Below, one piece after another: positions 6,975 through 17,037 of a stretch of 64,000 bases of DNA. The first letter of the stretch is position 1. Every line of letters begins with the position of its first letter. The notes under the pieces are model-generated. The model searched no databases, was not told the DNA's origin, and saw only the letters and a list, made by a program, of their open reading frames with translations. The stretch comes from Bacteroidales bacterium. Lineage in GTDB: Bacteria > Bacteroidota > Bacteroidia > Bacteroidales > UBA932. The stretch lies in the NCBI GenBank assembly GCA_009774765.1, contig VSOK01000005.1, forward strand, positions 1 to 64,000. Direction: 5' to 3'. The position numbers and the translations under genes are program-made.

Positions 6975-6986
6975 TAAGTCTGCAAA
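6956..6986 (-). promoter_or_regulatory. Promoter of tRNA-Val
   Basis: On the minus strand: TTTG (6983-6986), exactly 19 bp, then TATCTTTG (6956-6963). This is a full consensus match to the Bacteroides housekeeping promoter, about 59 bp before the tRNA 5' end. Confidence 0.75.
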
Positions 6987-6993
6987 TTTTATT

Positions 6994-9900
6994 TTAATTT
7001 TTTACAGATATTTTACCCTGAAAACCTCCGTTGGAACGATAATGAGGAGAATATAGCGATTCTATGCTTACGGCAGGCTCAATAAATTCACCCGACTGGG
7101 TCACATAGAACTCCTCTTCAAATACGGTCGTCTCCTCCGGACACACATCAAAATACCAGTTTGTCGCATCAGTACGCACTTCACGATAACCGGAAGGGAC
7201 AAACATACCTGGAAGAGAAAGCCTTCCCGAAAGAGGCCTGAACCAGACTCCAGTCCTTCCTGAAAGCTGATTCACAGGCCTGAGAGAAGCATATCTCGGT
7301 GCAGACAGCTTTACAAAGCTGCGGTTTTCAGCACTCCATATCCTATATTCTGCAATGATCTTGTCTCCTACCTCAACTTCAGCACCCGGAGCAAGCTCTT
7401 CCCTGCCCCCAACCGGCTTGCCTTCCTCTTCGCGGACATATTCACGATAATATTTCTTCTCTATGACAAATCCGTTCCCGGCAGCCTGTACAGCACTGAA
7501 AGGCTTCATATATTTCTTTGTCATCACAGCTATCTTCGTGGATTTCACAGCCTTGGAGCCGGCAAGGACAGAATTTACCGCATTGACATACGCATGATCG
7601 CTGTCCCAATGCTGAGTCTCCTTCTGAAGCATAATCCAAAGCCTTATACCATCGGCAACCGACATGCTCTCAGGAGTACCGGCACGTGACATAAGGTCAC
7701 AGATAAGAGAATGCGCATAGACCTCGCTCTCCAGCAGGCCTCTGAACGGCATAACGGCATTAGGATAATAAACTCCTCCCGAAGGATGTTCCACAGCATA
7801 TTCCAGAAGCGATGCGATATCAGCATCAGCAGATCCGGACAGTCTGCGCTGAGAAAGCCCGTATGATTTGGCAAGCTGTCCTGCACCGGCTGAAGCCAGA
7901 TTCAAAGCCGTAGCCGCTCTTCTGGCCTTCCCGAGTATGTAGCCGTCCAGTCCCCTCTCCTTTGAAGGCAGGAGATAATCCCTGACAGACTTGCGGAAAT
8001 CACTGAGCATCTTCCTGTCCACATCAGGAGAAAATTCCACCTCCGGATACATAGACCTTACATAAAGATACTGCTCCAGCGGGATGCTTCCGCTCCAATA
8101 AGGCCTTTTATCACCAAACTGTCTGATATCCAAATATTTTACAGCACTTCTGATTATTTCCGCATCAACATCCGACAATCCTTTGGAAGCGAGGACGGCA
8201 AAACGCTCCAAGACAACGGCTGTCATGATCTCAGAAGAATCAAATCCTTCAAACCATCCGAAACCTCCATCGGTATTGCGGCAGCCAAGAATCTTTTCAT
8301 ACAAAGCCTGCATATCAGGGCAGACAGAAAGCCCTTCCTTGAGACTTCCAGCCATCTTCGCCACATAATAAGCCTCTGTCAAGGACAGGATGTCGTCTGA
8401 CGAAGCCTTGACCTTTTCCGGCACGGAATCCATAAGCATATCCATAAGGGATATTTCCTTATATAAAGCCCCCTGTCCCAAAGTCCCTGTAAAGAGGCCT
8501 GCAAGGACGGTCCTCAAAGAGTCCCTGTCCATATATGAATGCAGTACGGCCGAATGCGCCTCGACAAGAGTCTGCTCAGCCGGCTTGACCGGAACCTTGA
8601 CAAAAAGCCCGTCCGAAACTCCGGCCCCGTCCACTTCAGCGGCAAACACAGCCTTGAATCCAAGCACGTCAACACCTTCAGGAACAGATATTTCAAATTC
8701 ACCGGAAAGATTCTTCCCTGCAGACACGGTCAGAGACTTTGACATCACTGACAGATGGCGGGAATTTTTATAATCCTCATTGTCATACACGGACAAAGTC
8801 AACACACCATCAAGATCATTCTCCGAAATGTTCGACACCGAGACCTTCATCCTGTAGACATCTCCACTATAGAGGAATCCAGGCTCCATCACGGACACTT
8901 TCACCGGCATAGTTACAGTCACATCACGTCTGATCTGCGCATTCCTCATCAGGCTGTCGTGGGCATAAAGCGCCACAACGTAAGTTGAAAGCTTGTCCGA
9001 AGGGACAAACGCCACATCTATTCTGCCATCCTCACCTGACCTCAGAAACGGCATAAACGCTATGGTCTTTCTGAAATCATCCCTTATGTCAGCGGCATCC
9101 GCCACTTCAGCAAGTCCCTCGTCAAACAACACATTTTCAGCCTTGTCTTCCGCCGCGATCAGTCCCATAGCACCTGACGGAGATGATTTTGTTTCAGCAA
9201 GCTGGAAAGGAATCACTTCTTCCTTGGATTTCCTGTTGGCACTCATTCCGTACCGGCCCTCAGACGAATAAAGGGCCAATACACTGGACTCTCCACAAGA
9301 ATAGCTCAACGGCACACGGACCGCACGCGGCATACGGCGATAGACTTTAGGCCAGACATTGAACATTATGCTTTCCGTACTCTTGTCAAACACCGACACA
9401 AGGCACTCCACTCCAGGAAGGGTCTTCACTGAAAAGACAGTTTCCGCTCCAGGATATGTACTGTCCGTAAATGAAATGAATTCCAGAGGCAGGTCATAGT
9501 CCGGATGCGGCCTGTTGAATTCAGCCTCATATTGCACACTGCTGAAATCCTTGAAATAGAATATCCTCAATGATACGGCATCTGAATATTCAGGCTTATA
9601 TTCAAAGCCCACAAAAGCCAACGACCCTTCCCTGCCGTATTGTCCTTCAAGATAGATCCGCCTTGACTCCAGCACCTTGCCCTTGTCGTCATACAAATCA
9701 GCCAAAGCCCATACAGGACCGTCTGTAGAACCCATCAGCACTCCCGTCTTTTCACCCTCCACCTTCATGAATGAACTTCTGACACCAGGAATACAAAGAG
9801 TCCTGTCAGCGGCATTCATCAGAACAATATTCTTTACGTACCCTATGGCAACCGTCTTTCCTGACATATCAGTATAGGAAGATTCAGCCTTGACCGTATA

Positions 9901-12303
9901 CAGCCCGGAAGGCTGTCCGGAAAGGTCAACAGTGAAATATTCTCCGCTGCGCGTACTACCTGAAAACAGCACGCGTTCTCCTCTAAGCACCGTATATTCA
10001 ACATCTTCAGGTACATTCGGGACAAAGACACTGTTGACATTGAATTTCATCCTCACCTTGTCATCATTGACAATTGAAGTGCTGCTGTACCAGTCAAACG
10101 GCAGCTCCGCATCCTTCCTCTGGACATAATCCACAGTACCTTCAGCTTCATTTTCAACCTCCGCACTGATATACAGGTAAGTCGACACCCTGGCATAGGT
10201 GAAAGCTTCTTTGGTCTCACCTGTCAGGTCAACTACCTTTACAGTCACCTTATAGTCCGCAGGATCAGTCATCGCACTGACAAATTCAACTGAAAAATCC
10301 CCGTTGTCATCAAGGACCAGATTTCCGGTCTCAAGGAAATCACCGTACGAAACCGTATAGGTCACCGAAGCTGAGGACAGAGGATGACCGGACCAGCTTT
10401 TCACATTTCCTTTGACCGCAATGGTATCACCGGGTGTCCAATGTACCATATTATCATTGAATTCCACCGTATATGTAGGAAGGACAAATTCATCAAGTAC
10501 AAAAGGCGAAGTGGCCAGTCTCCTGTCTTCATAAAAGACGGATATGCTGCACCGTCCATTGGACATTCCTGACTCAGGAAGCAAGAAACTTCCGGCCGCC
10601 GAACCGAATTCATTGGTTTCCAAAGACACAGCATCCACCTTGCCTCCGTCTTTGTCATTCAGCACAATGGAAAGCCCTTTCAGGTCCTGCATCACTGACA
10701 TCCTGCCGTCAGCCCATCTGCCGAAAGCTATGACCTTGAAATGGACAGTATCTCCAGGATTATATGCCGCCCTGTCCAAATAGACATCGGCATCCACCTT
10801 AAATTCATCATTATTGTAAGTTACAGACGGAGTCCCCGGTCTCACGGCAAGACTCACACCTTTTCTCAAGAATCCGTCAAGACCGGTATATGAACATCCC
10901 AACTCTGTCTTTCCGGAATTTCCGGCAATAAGGTCAATAATATCTTTCCCGACCGGTGTAAAACCGTCGAAACGGAAATCTTTGACAGTCTTCTGCACTT
11001 CACCTTTATATGACAGAGTCAGATCAGCTTTTTCCACAGGTCTTCCAGTCCTGCCGTCGGCGGCATATACGCACATATCATCACCCTTTCCACGAATTGC
11101 AAACGCGACGGACATACGTGTAAATGACGCCTGCTTAACCATATCGCCCTCAGAACAGGAGACAAGATATTCCCCGTCATCCATTGCAGGCAATGCAACC
11201 TTCAATGTATCATACACATAATAGCTCCTGGCCTTGTTTTCCAAACGCGCTTTCCAGACAAAATCACGTTCCTTTGATTCCAGACGGAAATCAACACCCT
11301 TGAAATTCCGCACAGCCACAATGACCGTGTCATCTTCATCTGAAATCCTTATATCACTTCCGTCCAGAATCTCAATCAGAGAGCTTACGGCTATGCACCC
11401 TTTAGCGACAGAAGCTTCCTGACCTGAAAACGAAGAACGGTATTTTTCAAACTCTACGCATTCCTTCCTCAATGCGACAAATTCATCGGAAGACGCATCA
11501 GACATATCGCCGAATCTGGAATATATCAGGTCCTGCATCGCGTAAAGCCCTATTGCCTTCCCTTTATATTTCTCCGCAAATGACTCCAGAGCCGACCGGA
11601 GTTCATCCGTACCGTCAGCATCTGCTGCTATTCCGATATATTCGGCATACGCCGATGACGGATAAGAATCCCCCAGATATTCAGACAAGTCAATACGGGC
11701 TGTTTCAATCACCTCCGGACGGAGATAAAAGCTATAGCCTCCGGCAGCAATCGACCACAATATATACTCATAGTCATTGGCGATATTGTCCAAAATGAAA
11801 GACGGCAAGCCAGCAAGTCTGGAATCACGTCCATAAAAGGCGTCGTGCCTGTCCCGTTTGAGTCCAGAAGCCTTTTCCTCCACATTCTTCACATACCAGT
11901 CCTGCCCGATTCCATCCTTTACAAGCCCGGAAAGGGCGAGATTATATTTCACTACAGAAGAGCCGAAAGCCTCGGATTCTTCCGTCACACGCTTCTTCAC
12001 TTCATCCAGCCGCTTCCAGTTGCGGGACCTTGTGACATTGAACAGCTTTACCAGACCGTCATACAAGTCCATAGCATAGCCCTTTGAAGCGGCTTCCTTT
12101 ATGATCGCATCAAGAATCTTTTCTTCCTTCTCAGGAAGGTCCGCGTCAGCAGCCCTGTCGTATTCCTTCCATAGATTAGTCAGGACGTGGCCATTACTGT
12201 CAGTCCTGTCCGCCTTCCTCCTGCCGCCGGCGACATTTGAGCAGACAGTCAAAGTCCCCGCCAACATAGCGACAAGCGCAAATAATATCAAGATTCTTCT
12301 CAT
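6994..12303 (-). CDS. Alpha-2-macroglobulin family protein (MG2 type), no thioester
   Basis: 1769 residues with an N-terminal hydrophobic export signal. Domains in order: an N-terminal helical region with repeats; MG2-like segments (VDADVYLDRAAYNPGDTVHFK and WTPGDTIAVKGNVKSWSG); the alpha-2-macroglobulin core (TIAFMPFLRSGEDGRIDVAF, then LSTYVVALYAHD); and an alpha-toroid thioester-like domain (NTDGGFGWFEGFDSSEIMTAVVLE). The CxEQ thioester motif expected before the toroid is absent; the region reads GTLGQGALYKEISLMD. It therefore cannot trap proteases covalently, a variant known in Bacteroidota. It starts 26 bp after folC on the same strand and is probably co-transcribed. The periplasmic role is unknown. 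Confidence 0.88.
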   Translation of the reverse strand: MRRILILFALVAMLAGTLTVCSNVAGGRRKADRTDSNGHVLTNLWKEYDRAADADLPEKEEKILDAIIKEAASKGYAMDLYDGLVKLFNVTRSRNWKRLDEVKKRVTEESEAFGSSVVKYNLALSGLVKDGIGQDWYVKNVEEKASGLKRDRHDAFYGRDSRLAGLPSFILDNIANDYEYILWSIAAGGYSFYLRPEVIETARIDLSEYLGDSYPSSAYAEYIGIAADADGTDELRSALESFAEKYKGKAIGLYAMQDLIYSRFGDMSDASSDEFVALRKECVEFEKYRSSFSGQEASVAKGCIAVSSLIEILDGSDIRISDEDDTVIVAVRNFKGVDFRLESKERDFVWKARLENKARSYYVYDTLKVALPAMDDGEYLVSCSEGDMVKQASFTRMSVAFAIRGKGDDMCVYAADGRTGRPVEKADLTLSYKGEVQKTVKDFRFDGFTPVGKDIIDLIAGNSGKTELGCSYTGLDGFLRKGVSLAVRPGTPSVTYNNDEFKVDADVYLDRAAYNPGDTVHFKVIAFGRWADGRMSVMQDLKGLSIVLNDKDGGKVDAVSLETNEFGSAAGSFLLPESGMSNGRCSISVFYEDRRLATSPFVLDEFVLPTYTVEFNDNMVHWTPGDTIAVKGNVKSWSGHPLSSASVTYTVSYGDFLETGNLVLDDNGDFSVEFVSAMTDPADYKVTVKVVDLTGETKEAFTYARVSTYLYISAEVENEAEGTVDYVQRKDAELPFDWYSSTSIVNDDKVRMKFNVNSVFVPNVPEDVEYTVLRGERVLFSGSTRSGEYFTVDLSGQPSGLYTVKAESSYTDMSGKTVAIGYVKNIVLMNAADRTLCIPGVRSSFMKVEGEKTGVLMGSTDGPVWALADLYDDKGKVLESRRIYLEGQYGREGSLAFVGFEYKPEYSDAVSLRIFYFKDFSSVQYEAEFNRPHPDYDLPLEFISFTDSTYPGAETVFSVKTLPGVECLVSVFDKSTESIMFNVWPKVYRRMPRAVRVPLSYSCGESSVLALYSSEGRYGMSANRKSKEEVIPFQLAETKSSPSGAMGLIAAEDKAENVLFDEGLAEVADAADIRDDFRKTIAFMPFLRSGEDGRIDVAFVPSDKLSTYVVALYAHDSLMRNAQIRRDVTVTMPVKVSVMEPGFLYSGDVYRMKVSVSNISENDLDGVLTLSVYDNEDYKNSRHLSVMSKSLTVSAGKNLSGEFEISVPEGVDVLGFKAVFAAEVDGAGVSDGLFVKVPVKPAEQTLVEAHSAVLHSYMDRDSLRTVLAGLFTGTLGQGALYKEISLMDMLMDSVPEKVKASSDDILSLTEAYYVAKMAGSLKEGLSVCPDMQALYEKILGCRNTDGGFGWFEGFDSSEIMTAVVLERFAVLASKGLSDVDAEIIRSAVKYLDIRQFGDKRPYWSGSIPLEQYLYVRSMYPEVEFSPDVDRKMLSDFRKSVRDYLLPSKERGLDGYILGKARRAATALNLASAGAGQLAKSYGLSQRRLSGSADADIASLLEYAVEHPSGGVYYPNAVMPFRGLLESEVYAHSLICDLMSRAGTPESMSVADGIRLWIMLQKETQHWDSDHAYVNAVNSVLAGSKAVKSTKIAVMTKKYMKPFSAVQAAGNGFVIEKKYYREYVREEEGKPVGGREELAPGAEVEVGDKIIAEYRIWSAENRSFVKLSAPRYASLRPVNQLSGRTGVWFRPLSGRLSLPGMFVPSGYREVRTDATNWYFDVCPEETTVFEEEFYVTQSGEFIEPAVSIESLYSPHYRSNGGFQGKISVKN

Positions 12304-12329
12304 AACAAAGATTTTAGAAGTGTTTCACA

Positions 12330-13700
12330 TCAATATAAATCCCTGAGGACAGGTATAGCCTCAGAGACGAGATAAGTACTGCCGCCGACATACACCAAAC
12401 CCCGTGCCTTACTGGCAAGACTGCGCAGCGCACTGCCGAGATCCTCTGACACGACAGCCTTTGCCGGATCCCTCCCTGCAGCAACATATCTTTCCATTAT
12501 TTCCCCGGCCTTCATGGCACGCTTCCCGGAAGCGGTCACAAAGACAATCTCAGCCATTTCCGGGAAAAGTTTCATAATCTCATCAATGTCCTTGTCCGCC
12601 ATAGCCCCGTAGACAATTGTCAGAGAATCGAATTCCCCGCTGTCCATCATTTTCCCGAGCTGGGAGAAATTATATTTTAGGCCGTGCGAATTATGGCCTA
12701 TATCACATATTATATACGGACTTTCTCCCACTTTCTCCCATCTGCCGTGAAAATCCATTCTCTGCGCAGCGGATGCGATCGCCCCGACGACCTGTTCACT
12801 GTCCAAAGATTCAGGAAGCACTCCTTTGGCTCGAAGTCTGTCAATAGCGGCAAGGACCGTACGGAGATTTTTTCTCTGGTACTCTCCCTGAAGGTCCATA
12901 GAAGACAATATCTCCATATTTCTGTCCCAAAGCGAAGGTTCTGTCTTGTCAGCAAAAGTCAGAAGCGACATTATCCTTACCCTGTCTCCACCGAACTCAG
13001 GTTCAGGCAGATTTGTGTACAAGACCTTACGTTCAAACACTCCGTCTGTCTCAGGGTCACTTTCACCGACCACTGCAGGCACACCAGGTTTGATTATACC
13101 TGCCTTCTCAAATGCGATTTCCGACAAAGTGTGTCCGAGCATATCACAATGGTCAAGCCCGATATTGGTTATTATACTCATTTCGGGGCTTATGATATTC
13201 GTGCTGTCAAGCCTGCCTCCCAAGCCTGTCTCGACAACAGCCACATCAACATTCTGCCTGGCAAACCAGTCAAAAGCCATCATCGTAGTGATCTCGAAAA
13301 AAGAAAGGTCAAGGTGTTCGAAAGTCCCGTTCCACCGGCTGACAAAATCCCAGACTTCTTCCTTTGAAATCAGACGCAGGGAGCCGTCCGCATCTATTAT
13401 CCTCATACGCTCCCTGAAATCAATGATGTGAGGTGAAGTATAAAGTCCTGTCCTCAACCCCGATACGGCACATACGGACGCCAGCATATTGGACACGGAA
13501 CCTTTCCCGTTCGTACCTGCGACGTGTATTGTCATATATTTCTTATGCGGATGCCCTGTAAGCCCGTCAAAAAAGACCATATTGCCGATACCGGGCTTAT
13601 AAGCTCCGGAACCTATTTTCTGGAACGACGGGAATCTCTGGAACAGAGACGCTATCATACCATCGTAAGCCTCTTCACTGAAAGTTACGTCCATAATCAT
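12330..13700 (-). CDS. folC: Bifunctional folylpolyglutamate synthase / dihydrofolate synthase
   Basis: 456 residues, Mur-ligase fold. The ATP-binding loop GTNGKGSV is at about residues 62-69. It is followed by TGLYTSPHI, the VVETGLGGRLDSTNII motif, NIGLDHCDMLG and the C-terminal DIGHNSHGL and VYGAMADKD signatures. The enzyme adds glutamate to dihydropteroate and to folates in the cytoplasm. An alternative ATG lies two codons downstream (13694). A minus-strand TAATTTTG box about 17 bp upstream is a possible -7 element. It is transcribed divergently from the PurL-like gene. Confidence 0.93.
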   Translation of the reverse strand: MIMDVTFSEEAYDGMIASLFQRFPSFQKIGSGAYKPGIGNMVFFDGLTGHPHKKYMTIHVAGTNGKGSVSNMLASVCAVSGLRTGLYTSPHIIDFRERMRIIDADGSLRLISKEEVWDFVSRWNGTFEHLDLSFFEITTMMAFDWFARQNVDVAVVETGLGGRLDSTNIISPEMSIITNIGLDHCDMLGHTLSEIAFEKAGIIKPGVPAVVGESDPETDGVFERKVLYTNLPEPEFGGDRVRIMSLLTFADKTEPSLWDRNMEILSSMDLQGEYQRKNLRTVLAAIDRLRAKGVLPESLDSEQVVGAIASAAQRMDFHGRWEKVGESPYIICDIGHNSHGLKYNFSQLGKMMDSGEFDSLTIVYGAMADKDIDEIMKLFPEMAEIVFVTASGKRAMKAGEIMERYVAAGRDPAKAVVSEDLGSALRSLASKARGLVYVGGSTYLVSEAIPVLRDLY

Positions 13701-13772
13701 ATTGTCAAAACAGTCACAAAATTAGATAAAAAAACATATTATTAGTATATTTACGGAGTTTATTGGATTTTT

Positions 13773-14933
13773 ATGGTTATGGATACGAATACGCCTGAAC
13801 TGTTTTCCGAATATATAATCGACGGCGTCAAAAAAGAGATGTCTCCCTGCGAACTCCTCAGGGAATGTATGGAAGTTCCTTCAGACGGCAAGCCTGCTGA
13901 ATGCCTTACAGAAAAACCCGTAGTCGTCGACGAAAGGCTTGACATTCCGCCATACGGGCGCAATTACAGTCAGGACAAAATCAACGAATATATTTCCTCG
14001 GCAGCGGTACAAGAAAAAAACGCAGAACACTTTGACCTGTACCATCCTGAAAGCCATACAAGAAAGCGGATTGCATTCACACTTACGGAAACATTATGGA
14101 AAGAGGGGCATTTCAGCCTCACAGACCTTTCCATAGCCCTCAAGTGGAACTGGGACCCGTCCCCGACCGGGAATATGGCGGCATTCTATCATTCCGCAGC
14201 CTCGGCAAGCCAATATCTTTATGACCTCGGAGTGACACTCGGCTCGTATGGATTTGTCAGGAGCACCGGGAAATGTTCCATAGAAGCAGCCGCATCGCTC
14301 AACACAAGAAAAGAGACTGATTGTACAGACTGCGAAAGCAGTATGCCTGCCGAACCGGCAACCGGCAAAAAATTCATATCAGACAACAGGATATGTCCAT
14401 CAAAAGCCATTCCGGCAAAGGACTCATGGCTGATATACATACCGTTTGACACATGCCAGTTCAAACTTGGGGGTTCATCGTTCTCATACGGAAACGGGCA
14501 GAAAGGAGGTACCGCCCCTGACATATCAGACCCTGATTATTTCATAGACTGTTTTGAGGTGGTCCGCGAACTCATAGAGGACGGGATTATCGTGTCCGGA
14601 GTATCTGCCGCGGAAGGCGGAATAGCCGCCGCCATATCTTCTATATGCTCGGACTGCGGAATAAATATGGATTTGAGCGGCATAGAATATGCTTACGGCG
14701 AGAAGGACAAGGTTAGAATCCTGTTCTCGGAAATACCGGGAATCATCATACAGATCTACGATACGGATTACGATTATGTGGACGCGCAGCTGCTGCTCCA
14801 GGATATAGCATATTATCCGCTCGGACATCCGGACCAGGCTTGCGGAATAGAGATATCAAGCTTCAACAGATCGGATGTGTCAGGAATTCTGGCCGCGCTG
14901 ATGAGCGGACAGTCCCCGGAGGGGGAGGATTAG
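13773..14933 (+). CDS. PurL/AIR-synthase-like protein, probably non-catalytic
   Basis: 386 residues. Two stretches look like FGAM synthase (PurL): GNMAAFYHSAASASQYLYDLGV at about 133-154, and a C-terminal PurM-like portion with KLGGSSFS (231-238), VRELIEDGIIVSGVSAAEGGIAAAI (264-288) and YGEKDKVRILFSE. It is far shorter than PurL (about 1200 residues) and lacks the glutaminase and most nucleotide-binding parts, so it is unlikely to make purines. It precedes phoH by 22 bp in the same direction. Possible roles are a ligand sensor or a scaffold; no function can be assigned from sequence. Confidence 0.6.
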   Translation: MVMDTNTPELFSEYIIDGVKKEMSPCELLRECMEVPSDGKPAECLTEKPVVVDERLDIPPYGRNYSQDKINEYISSAAVQEKNAEHFDLYHPESHTRKRIAFTLTETLWKEGHFSLTDLSIALKWNWDPSPTGNMAAFYHSAASASQYLYDLGVTLGSYGFVRSTGKCSIEAAASLNTRKETDCTDCESSMPAEPATGKKFISDNRICPSKAIPAKDSWLIYIPFDTCQFKLGGSSFSYGNGQKGGTAPDISDPDYFIDCFEVVRELIEDGIIVSGVSAAEGGIAAAISSICSDCGINMDLSGIEYAYGEKDKVRILFSEIPGIIIQIYDTDYDYVDAQLLLQDIAYYPLGHPDQACGIEISSFNRSDVSGILAALMSGQSPEGED

Positions 14934-14955
14934 TATTCAATTTAAATTCTTAATT

Positions 14956-16302
14956 ATGGGAAAGTTACCTAAAATTTTTGTGCTTGACACCAACATCATA
15001 TTGCACGACTACAGAAGCATCAGACAATTCAAGGACAATGATATAATCATCCCGTCTGCAGTAATAGAAGAACTTGACAAGTTCAAAAAAGGTAACGACG
15101 CCCTGAGTTTCAACGCCCGAAATTTTATGCGGGAACTTGACAGGCTTACCGAACACAAGATGTTCGGCAAGAAAGGTGTCCCTATCGGGAAAGGGCTCGG
15201 GAATATAAAGGTCGAGCTCAACCATCCTTTTCCGGACGAAATGCAGAACCTGTTCATAGATGACATCCAGGATCACCGTATCCTTGCCACTGCGATATGG
15301 GCAAGGGACAACAACAAAGGACGTTTTGTCGCCCTTATAACAAAGGACGTGAACCTGAGAATGAAGGCGAAGGCCGTCGGGATGGAGGCCCAGGACTATC
15401 TTACGGACAAGATCGATGAATCAAAGATCGAGTTCACCCATAATGAAGTGATTGTAAAAGAAAACTTCGACCCGGCCAAAGCCCAGGAGCTCACATACGG
15501 GAAAGGCTGGCTGCCATATACGGACTTCAGCTCAGAAAAACCGTCACCGAACCAGCTCTATAAAATCACATGGGGTCCCGAAGGTTCACAGGCCACAAGC
15601 TGTGCAAGGTATGACAATGAAAACGAGCGTGTCATCCTGGTCAGAAAGCAATACGCCTACGGCATATCCCCGCGCAACGAGGAGCAGAAATTCGCATTGG
15701 ACGCCTGTCTCAATCCTGCTATAAAACTGGTCTCCCTCACCGGAGGAGCAGGTACAGGAAAGACCCTCATAGCACTCGCGGCGGCACTTGAACAGGAAAA
15801 TGAATACGACCAGATCATCCTTACGCGCCCGACCATCATACTCGGGAACCAGGCGATCGGATTCCTTCCCGGGGATGAAAAGACAAAGATGAGCCCGTTC
15901 GTGCAGCCTCTTATGGACAATCTGAGCGTGATAAGGAATACATTCAAGCCTGGAAGCAAGCAGGCGATGAAGATAGACGCGATGCTGGCTGAAGAGAAAC
16001 TGATGATTTCTCCGCTCGCGTACATCAGAGGAAGAAGCCTTGGCAATGTGTTCTTCATCATCGATGAGGCGCAGAATCTTACGCCACATGAGATCAAGAC
16101 CATAATAACACGTGCCGGAGAAGGAACAAAGATGGTATTTACAGGAGACAGATACCAGATAGACCAGCCTTATCTTGACGTTTATTCCAACGGTCTGACG
16201 CATCTGGGGGACAAAATGGCCGGACAGCCTCTGTTCCAGCACATAAATCTCCGGAAGGGCGAGCGGAGCGAACTCTCCGAAATAGCGAGCAAACTACTTT
16301 AA
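14956..16302 (+). CDS. phoH: PIN-domain PhoH-family ATPase
   Basis: 448 residues. The N-terminal PIN nuclease domain (about 1-140) has FVLDTNIILHD with the first acidic residues and AVIEELDKFK. A linker leads to the PhoH P-loop ATPase: Walker A GGAGTGKT at about 263-270, TRPTIILG, and a Walker B region with IIDEAQNLTPHEIK near 366-380, then VFTGDRYQID. This is the PhoH2/YlaK architecture, proposed to act as an RNA helicase/ribonuclease. The small secreted-protein gene begins 10 bp later. Confidence 0.92.
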   Translation: MGKLPKIFVLDTNIILHDYRSIRQFKDNDIIIPSAVIEELDKFKKGNDALSFNARNFMRELDRLTEHKMFGKKGVPIGKGLGNIKVELNHPFPDEMQNLFIDDIQDHRILATAIWARDNNKGRFVALITKDVNLRMKAKAVGMEAQDYLTDKIDESKIEFTHNEVIVKENFDPAKAQELTYGKGWLPYTDFSSEKPSPNQLYKITWGPEGSQATSCARYDNENERVILVRKQYAYGISPRNEEQKFALDACLNPAIKLVSLTGGAGTGKTLIALAAALEQENEYDQIILTRPTIILGNQAIGFLPGDEKTKMSPFVQPLMDNLSVIRNTFKPGSKQAMKIDAMLAEEKLMISPLAYIRGRSLGNVFFIIDEAQNLTPHEIKTIITRAGEGTKMVFTGDRYQIDQPYLDVYSNGLTHLGDKMAGQPLFQHINLRKGERSELSEIASKLL

Positions 16303-16312
16303 CAACTTAATA

Positions 16313-16918
16313 ATGAAACCCTTGATAATAGCAGTACTTGTAATATTGTCTGCTACCAACAACTGTAAATTCCCGTCGACAGAACCTGCACCAATCAGCC
16401 TAAACTTTGACGGGACAAGGTATTCAAGCGAAAAATACGATTATCCAGGCGGCACAGACCCGATATACCCGCACGAATTTCGTCCGGAAAAATCAAGTTT
16501 TTCATTCTGCATATACAGGGAACTCCTGTCTGCGGACGGTACAGGCTGTATGCTTGCGATAGAAGTACAGGAAGACTGCGAATTCATGCTGAACACCAAA
16601 TACATCCTGACAACCCGTAGCGAAGAAAAGACAGACGGCTATACCTTTATAAAAATACACAGGTACGATGCAGACGGCAAGCAGACAAGCAATGAGTACG
16701 ATGCTACAGAAGGCTGGATAATGTTTACAGACTACCAGGACAGCTACACCTACGAAGAGCATTCAAAAACAATGTTCCGGGAACGTTACAAGAAAAGGAC
16801 ATACGGCGGCCATTATCTTTCGGGCAGATTCAAGTTCACCGTAGAGGATAAGGAAACCGGCGAGACCATAGAAGTCACAGATGGAACTTTTGAAAATCTG
16901 AAATCATTGAAACATTGA
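16313..16918 (+). CDS. Small secreted protein of unknown function
   Basis: 201 residues. An N-terminal hydrophobic segment (PLIIAVLVILSA) followed by TNNC suggests export; the cysteine at 18 is a weak lipobox candidate because the preceding residues are Asn. The rest is rich in Tyr, Glu and Lys and ends with FKFTVEDKETGETIEVTDGTF, a beta-sandwich-like pattern seen in small Bacteroidales surface proteins. No named family is recognised. It lies 10 bp after phoH. Confidence 0.65.
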   Translation: MKPLIIAVLVILSATNNCKFPSTEPAPISLNFDGTRYSSEKYDYPGGTDPIYPHEFRPEKSSFSFCIYRELLSADGTGCMLAIEVQEDCEFMLNTKYILTTRSEEKTDGYTFIKIHRYDADGKQTSNEYDATEGWIMFTDYQDSYTYEEHSKTMFRERYKKRTYGGHYLSGRFKFTVEDKETGETIEVTDGTFENLKSLKH

Positions 16919-17037
16919 AACAATTGTTATAATTTTTTCAAATTTGACGATAATTTATTATTTTCGCGACCGTTAAGCCTAAAACAATAAAAGCGGTTAA
17001 CAAGACAATTATTCTAAATTTAAATTATCATAGTTCT

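Noticed and set aside
12684..13367. 227-codon frame antisense to folC
   Set aside because: folC is fully supported by motifs on the other strand; this frame has no domain pattern.
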